Of a stretch of DNA of 64,000 nt, positions 60,304 to 64,000 are shown one piece after another (the stretch's first letter is position 1; each line of letters opens with the position of its first letter). Below the pieces are notes generated by a model. It saw only the letters and a program-made list of their open reading frames with translations. It ran no database searches and had not been told where the DNA came from. Source of the DNA: Clostridia bacterium (GTDB taxonomy: Bacteria; Bacillota; Clostridia; Oscillospirales; CAG-272); assembly GCA_017508195.1 (NCBI GenBank), contig JAFVZL010000014.1, positions 62,001 to 126,000 of the forward strand, in the 5' to 3' direction. A program made the translations under genes and the position numbers.

Positions 60304-62346
60304 ATGAGTAACAGAATCAAGGGTATATCATTCTTGAATCCCGTAGACGTAGAGGAGCACTATCTCAAAAAGTGTGCAGAATACGCCATCGAGCATAAGA
60401 TAACTCACTTTGAGCTTATCGGCCCCACCCACAGCCCCGTAAGAGGCAACTGCGACGGTATGACCTTATACCGCAAGTATTCCGAATTCAACGACGATAA
60501 GGACGTCGAGTACATAAAGTACTGTGAAAGAGTGGTCAACGAGGCCCTCGATATGATCGAGCCCTACGGCATCAAGAGCTACTACTGGCACCACGAGCTC
60601 GAGGTGCCTCTCCGCTTTGACGAGGTATATCCCGAGATAAAGAACTCCGACGGAGACGTCGAGGTGACCCACCCCCGTATCAAGGACTTCCTCGAAAATA
60701 AGATTGAGGACTTCTTCCACACCTACCCGAAGATGACCGGTATCATCCTCACCCTGCATGAGACGAGGATTCCCCTTCTGAAGCTGAAAAATCAGAAGAT
60801 TGGCAAGGTAGAGCGCGTTAAGTACGTAACCGAGATACTCTACGATACCTGTAAGAGACTCGGCAAGGAGCTTATAGTCCGTCCCTTCGCAAGTATTGCA
60901 AAGGATTACGACGATCTTATGGATGCTTACGAGCAGATCTCGAAGGACCTTCTCGTCTGCGACAAGTGGACCAAGTACGACTGGTCGCTTACAAGACCTC
61001 ACAACCCCTTCTTTGCAAGGATCAAGAACCCCCTCGTTGTCGAGACGGATATCTTCGGTGAGTACTTCGGCAAGGGCTTCATCCCCGTTATGCTTAAGGA
61101 CCACATTACAGAGAAGGTCAAGTACTGCGAGAGCTATGGAGTGCGCGGATATGTATCGCGTATCGACCGTGGCGGTTATATCCCCTTCGGCACCCCCAAC
61201 GAGGTCAACCTTGAGATCATGGACGCGGCAGTTGACGGCAGAGACGTCGATGAGGCTATCGATGCATTCTTCGTTCGTGAATACGGTGAGTATGCACCCA
61301 TCGTAAGGGAAGCTATGGAGGGCACCGAGGAGCTGCAGATCAAGGCTCTCGCAATCGAAAGAAGACCCATCCACTGGCTCAGCCTCTTCCCCCCGCTCTT
61401 CTCCATGAAGACCGCATACAGAATTCTCCGCGACGACTTCGTCATTCCCAAAGAGATGTACGAAGAGGGCTTCACGCAGTTCCGCGCCGACGTTGCACTC
61501 GCGGATAAGAGAGAGGCAGTAAAGGCTATCGGTGAGAAGCTCGCGCTCGTTGAGACCCTCAAGGGCAAGCTCGACGACGAGAAGTATTACAGTGTTTACA
61601 TGCGCTTCAAGAACTTCTACCTTATAGCTAAGATCTTCGAGCAGCTCACCGTTCTTTACGCAAGCCTTGCGAAGCACTTCGAGCACGGTGACGAGGAGGC
61701 TCTCGCTGCCGCGTATAAGTCTATCGATATTATGAAGGAGATCGACAAAGAGGGCTACGCCGAGCTCGGCCGTGACTTCCACTGCGAGGCACTTTCGATA
61801 TCCCCGAAGAGCGCCTTCAAGACCTTCGGTGTCAAGCCCACCGACACCTCTCGCCAAAGCCAGGTATATCACCTCGACACAGAGCTCAAGCTTACGCTCG
61901 ACCTCGAGGTTGCGGCAATCAAGGAGATGAAGGAAAAGAATCCTGCCGACTTCGTTATCGCGGGCGGCTTCTCCGAGGCACACAATCTTAAAAACGAACC
62001 TAACTTCTCTGGTGCTATCACCATGGAGGACGGCGTATGCAGAACCGCAGGAAGCGAAAGAGGCGCCATGTGGTCCGTTCTCAAGGCTCACGGCTGGTTC
62101 TCCTACGATATGGCGGTAAGAGAGGGTGCCCAAAACACCATCGTTATCAGAGGTAAGGGCCACGACGGTACCCTCAGCTTCCAGCTCGACATTGACGGTG
62201 AGATATCTACTCACAGCATCTCGGGTGACGGAATTCTCGAGATCACGAAGACCTTCAAGCCCGCTGACGGCAAGAAGACGGTCACCGTTAAGATCGAGAG
62301 AAACTCGGGATCGCTCCCCTTCATTTATTCCCTTATGATAAAATAA
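60304..62346 (+). CDS. Glycoside-hydrolase-like protein (GH67/alpha-glucuronidase-type barrel)
   Basis: This 680-residue protein has no signal peptide. The first 430 residues look like a TIM barrel: WHHELEVPLRF, GIILTLHETRIP, ELIVRPFASIAKDYDD and LVVETDIFGEYFG follow the strand pattern of GH67-like enzymes; carboxylate candidates are in HELE and LHET. A helical region follows (about 430-560), and the C-terminal 130 residues are a beta-sandwich (DGTLSFQLDIDGEIS). I cannot name the substrate. The frame is open from 60235, but ATG at 60304 with AAGGAGAGAC is chosen. It suggests intracellular breakdown of a sugar-acid oligomer. Confidence 0.62.
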   Translation: MSNRIKGISFLNPVDVEEHYLKKCAEYAIEHKITHFELIGPTHSPVRGNCDGMTLYRKYSEFNDDKDVEYIKYCERVVNEALDMIEPYGIKSYYWHHELEVPLRFDEVYPEIKNSDGDVEVTHPRIKDFLENKIEDFFHTYPKMTGIILTLHETRIPLLKLKNQKIGKVERVKYVTEILYDTCKRLGKELIVRPFASIAKDYDDLMDAYEQISKDLLVCDKWTKYDWSLTRPHNPFFARIKNPLVVETDIFGEYFGKGFIPVMLKDHITEKVKYCESYGVRGYVSRIDRGGYIPFGTPNEVNLEIMDAAVDGRDVDEAIDAFFVREYGEYAPIVREAMEGTEELQIKALAIERRPIHWLSLFPPLFSMKTAYRILRDDFVIPKEMYEEGFTQFRADVALADKREAVKAIGEKLALVETLKGKLDDEKYYSVYMRFKNFYLIAKIFEQLTVLYASLAKHFEHGDEEALAAAYKSIDIMKEIDKEGYAELGRDFHCEALSISPKSAFKTFGVKPTDTSRQSQVYHLDTELKLTLDLEVAAIKEMKEKNPADFVIAGGFSEAHNLKNEPNFSGAITMEDGVCRTAGSERGAMWSVLKAHGWFSYDMAVREGAQNTIVIRGKGHDGTLSFQLDIDGEISTHSISGDGILEITKTFKPADGKKTVTVKIERNSGSLPFIYSLMIK

Positions 62347-62363
62347 TCAGAACAACAAAACGC

Positions 62364-62393
62364 AAAGCGGAGAGTGTCACCACTCTCCGCTTT
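62364..62393 (+). terminator. Terminator of the glycoside-hydrolase-like gene
   Basis: A perfect 13-bp stem AAAGCGGAGAGTG/CACTCTCCGCTTT with a 4-base loop, followed by CTCTTT. Confidence 0.85.
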
Positions 62394-62464
62394 CTCTTTA
62401 AAAGCATTATTTGTAATTAATTGTTTTCATTTTCAAGCATTTAAAAGCGGATACCGCAAACGCT

Positions 62465-63016
62465 TTAATAGTTATAGTAATCTATAACGCTGCACCTCTT
62501 GTGTATAAACTCCATAAACGAGGCATACTCATCCTCGGACGCGAACGCTGACATCGGGATTATATAAGCCATGATATTATTAGTGTGAAGATATATGCTC
62601 TTTCCGGTAACGACGCTTATACGCTCGATAGCGGAGTACTTCATCTCGGTCTTGTTATCCTCTGTCGCCTCGCTGAAGCTCTCGTCATAAAACTCGATCA
62701 CGCTCTCTTTGGAGTACGGCATCTTTCCGCTTTTCTTCATCTGCTTTATCTGCCCCTTGATTATGAAGGTCAGGTAGTTGGGCATAAAAACGTGGAAAAG
62801 CACGAGAAGAATGAGAAGCGGGATAGTATATAGCCAGGATTCAAGCGAAAAATCTCCGAACAGCACCGATATGAACATAAATGCGATGATCATAACCGTG
62901 ATCGAAACGCGAAGACTGTTCACGGTCTTTTTGCCGTACGGCGACTTCAGCATATGGAACTTGTTGAAATTAAAGTAATCCTCCTCGGTAAGAGTTGTTT
63001 CAAATCTGAAATTCAT
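62465..63016 (-). CDS. YcxB-like membrane protein
   Basis: This 183-residue protein has two hydrophobic segments (about 37-57 and 62-82), flanked by a short N-terminal beta part (FRFETTLTEEDYFNFN) and a C-terminal soluble domain of YcxB type (SVIEFYDESFSE, MKYSAIERISVVTGKSIYLHTN, YIIPMSAFAS). Function of the family is unknown. ATG at 63016 with GGAGG is chosen; a GTG at 63025 is also in frame. Confidence 0.8.
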   Translation of the reverse strand: MNFRFETTLTEEDYFNFNKFHMLKSPYGKKTVNSLRVSITVMIIAFMFISVLFGDFSLESWLYTIPLLILLVLFHVFMPNYLTFIIKGQIKQMKKSGKMPYSKESVIEFYDESFSEATEDNKTEMKYSAIERISVVTGKSIYLHTNNIMAYIIPMSAFASEDEYASFMEFIHKRCSVIDYYNY

Positions 63017-63118
63017 TTTTACCACCTCCGTATATATTGATTATATCACCCAAATACGGTAAATTCAAGAGTAATGTTCTGAATGTTTCCTTCACGCCGA
63101 AAAAAACCTTTGATCCGC

Positions 63119-63176
63119 CAAAAGCAAAGAGCGGGCGTAGAGGTACAGCGCCTCCGTGCTCCGCTCTCGCTTTATC
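63119..63176. terminator. Probable terminator for the last gene
   Basis: An imperfect hairpin, AAAGC and AGAGCGG with GAGG on the left, CCTC, CCGCTCT and GCTTT on the right, lies just after the stop of the minus-strand gene. Confidence 0.5.
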
Positions 63177-63198
63177 TTTTTTCCCGACGAAATCGAAT

Positions 63199-64000
63199 TT
63201 ACTCTGCCTCGGCGTTATTATCGGAGGTGCGGTAGATCTCGAAATCGCCGACCCTTTCGGCAAGCGACCCATCGCTGTAAGCTCCGCCGAACATTCCCTC
63301 ATCCGTGGGGATGCCGAGATCGAGGTAGACATAATCGGATGCCTCACCCGATATCTCCGTCTGGTTTGCGGAGTTCGACATAAGACCGTCATCCCAATAT
63401 GCCTGAACGATCTTGAACTCCCTACCCTCATCAAACGGATGGTTTCCGGGAGTTGCATGGGAGACCATAACGTACTCGCACGCCATGGACTCGATCATCG
63501 AGCGTATATCGTCGGCCGAATAGACCTTCTTGGGGTTTCCGTTTTCGTCAAGGAGCGCGAAGCTCGCATAGATCGCGTAAGCCTTAAGCATACCCTCGTC
63601 GGCGCATAGCTCCTCGGCCTTGTGAACGCCTATCGTAAGGTTACGGTAGTAATCACCGCCAAACATATCGGTGCCAAAGGTGTAAGTGCCTCTGTATACG
63701 TCGAGTGCGTTCTCCATATCTTCGGTAGTGTCTGTGTAGGAGTAATTGATCTCGATCACCTTCTCGGGAAGGAATATCGCATATCCGTTCTTATTCGATA
63801 TGCCGAAATATTCCTCAAAGGTATCATACGCTATCTTATCTGTTACGCTTACCGTCATATATACAGTAAACTCGTCGGGTGCTCCCTCAAGTATTCTCAA
63901 AGCACCATTTTCAAATACTATGTAATCAACGGTGTTACCGTCCTTATCGCTGAACATGCAGGTTATTTCATACTGTTCACTGCCCTGCCAGCTGAGGCTG
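63199..64000 (-). CDS. Hypothetical protein, 5' end outside window
   Basis: The last 267 or so codons of a minus-strand gene; the frame stays open through 64000, so the start is beyond the window. It is rich in Asp, Glu and Tyr (YSYTDTTEDMENALDVYRGTYTFGTDMFGGDYY), with no clear signal peptide or membrane span in the visible part. The composition suggests a secreted or lipoprotein domain, but no family is recognised. A Met at 63957 is not the start, because the reading frame continues upstream without a stop. Confidence 0.7.
   Translation of the reverse strand, partial: SLSWQGSEQYEITCMFSDKDGNTVDYIVFENGALRILEGAPDEFTVYMTVSVTDKIAYDTFEEYFGISNKNGYAIFLPEKVIEINYSYTDTTEDMENALDVYRGTYTFGTDMFGGDYYRNLTIGVHKAEELCADEGMLKAYAIYASFALLDENGNPKKVYSADDIRSMIESMACEYVMVSHATPGNHPFDEGREFKIVQAYWDDGLMSNSANQTEISGEASDYVYLDLGIPTDEGMFGGAYSDGSLAERVGDFEIYRTSDNNAEAE

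Noticed and set aside
60466..62214. A 582-codon open frame on the minus strand
   Set aside because: It is the antisense mirror of the glycoside-hydrolase-like gene, caused by strong codon bias; it has no family motif or ribosome site.

Overview
This window looks like chromosomal DNA of an uncultured, strictly anaerobic, low-oxygen-tolerant member of the Clostridia (Bacillota), probably from an animal gut. The evidence is indirect: two desulfoferrodoxins, an iron-sulfur serine dehydratase, a PyrK/PyrD-type dihydroorotate dehydrogenase, a cobalamin MetH with its activation domain on a separate gene, many sigma-A promoters of the TTGACA-17-TATAAT kind, GGAGG ribosome sites, and a purine riboswitch. 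No rRNA, phage, transposase or CRISPR locus was seen. The exact genus cannot be read from the sequence.

Layout. 1-0.9 kb: the end of a peptide ABC transporter operon. 0.9-4.9 kb: a redox-stress block (ferritin, desulfoferrodoxin, Crp/Fnr regulator, thioredoxin, FAD oxidoreductase). Two promoters in it share a GTGAC-N3-GTCAC operator, and the oxidoreductase sits behind a guanine-class riboswitch. 5.2-10.6 kb: K+ uptake (trkH, trkA), a ZIP metal transporter and glutamate dehydrogenase. 10.9-14.1 kb: a small sugar-derivative module (YhcH, Gfo/Idh oxidoreductase, sugar phosphate isomerase-like protein) with a divergent AraC regulator. 14.2-20.3 kb: housekeeping pth-mfd-foldase plus a ThyX-like protein. 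20.4-27.7 kb: a second complete peptide ABC transporter (A-B-C-D-F). 27.7-28.6 kb: four tRNA genes (Val, Asp, Phe, Gly), followed by tandem duplications that carry copies of the tRNA-Gly 3' end. 28.8-37.4 kb: the pyrimidine operon pyrC-carB-pyrK-pyrD-pyrF-pyrE-pyrB. 37.6-39.2 kb: purC and a YhcC-type radical SAM gene.

39.4-50.1 kb is the most accessory-looking part. An AraC gene, possibly leaderless, diverges from a five-gene operon: PIG-L deacetylase, Gfo/Idh, NagB-like isomerase, PfkB kinase, class II aldolase. Its order mirrors N-acetyl-amino-sugar catabolism but with non-standard enzymes. It is followed by an array of miniature hairpins, then a second AraC gene divergent from two sugar phosphate isomerase-like genes and a Gfo/Idh gene, then an esterase behind a duplicated promoter. 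50.2-58.3 kb: another alpha/beta hydrolase, a second desulfoferrodoxin, and a serine-to-one-carbon set (HTH-fused serine dehydratase, SGNH hydrolase, metF, MetH activation protein, metH). 58.5-64 kb: small membrane proteins and a 680-residue glycoside-hydrolase-like protein; the last gene runs off the window.

Best candidates for something new: (1) the amino-sugar-like operon with a NagB homologue that lacks a catalytic Asp; (2) the guanine-class riboswitch arranged as an apparent ON switch in front of an uncharacterised FAD oxidoreductase; (3) the Crp/Fnr regulon with an operator at about -41.5 on two promoters; (4) the miniature-hairpin elements near 45.2-45.4 kb and 51.3 kb; (5) the HTH-serine dehydratase fusion. 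All functions are inferred from sequence motifs and gene order; no database search was run.
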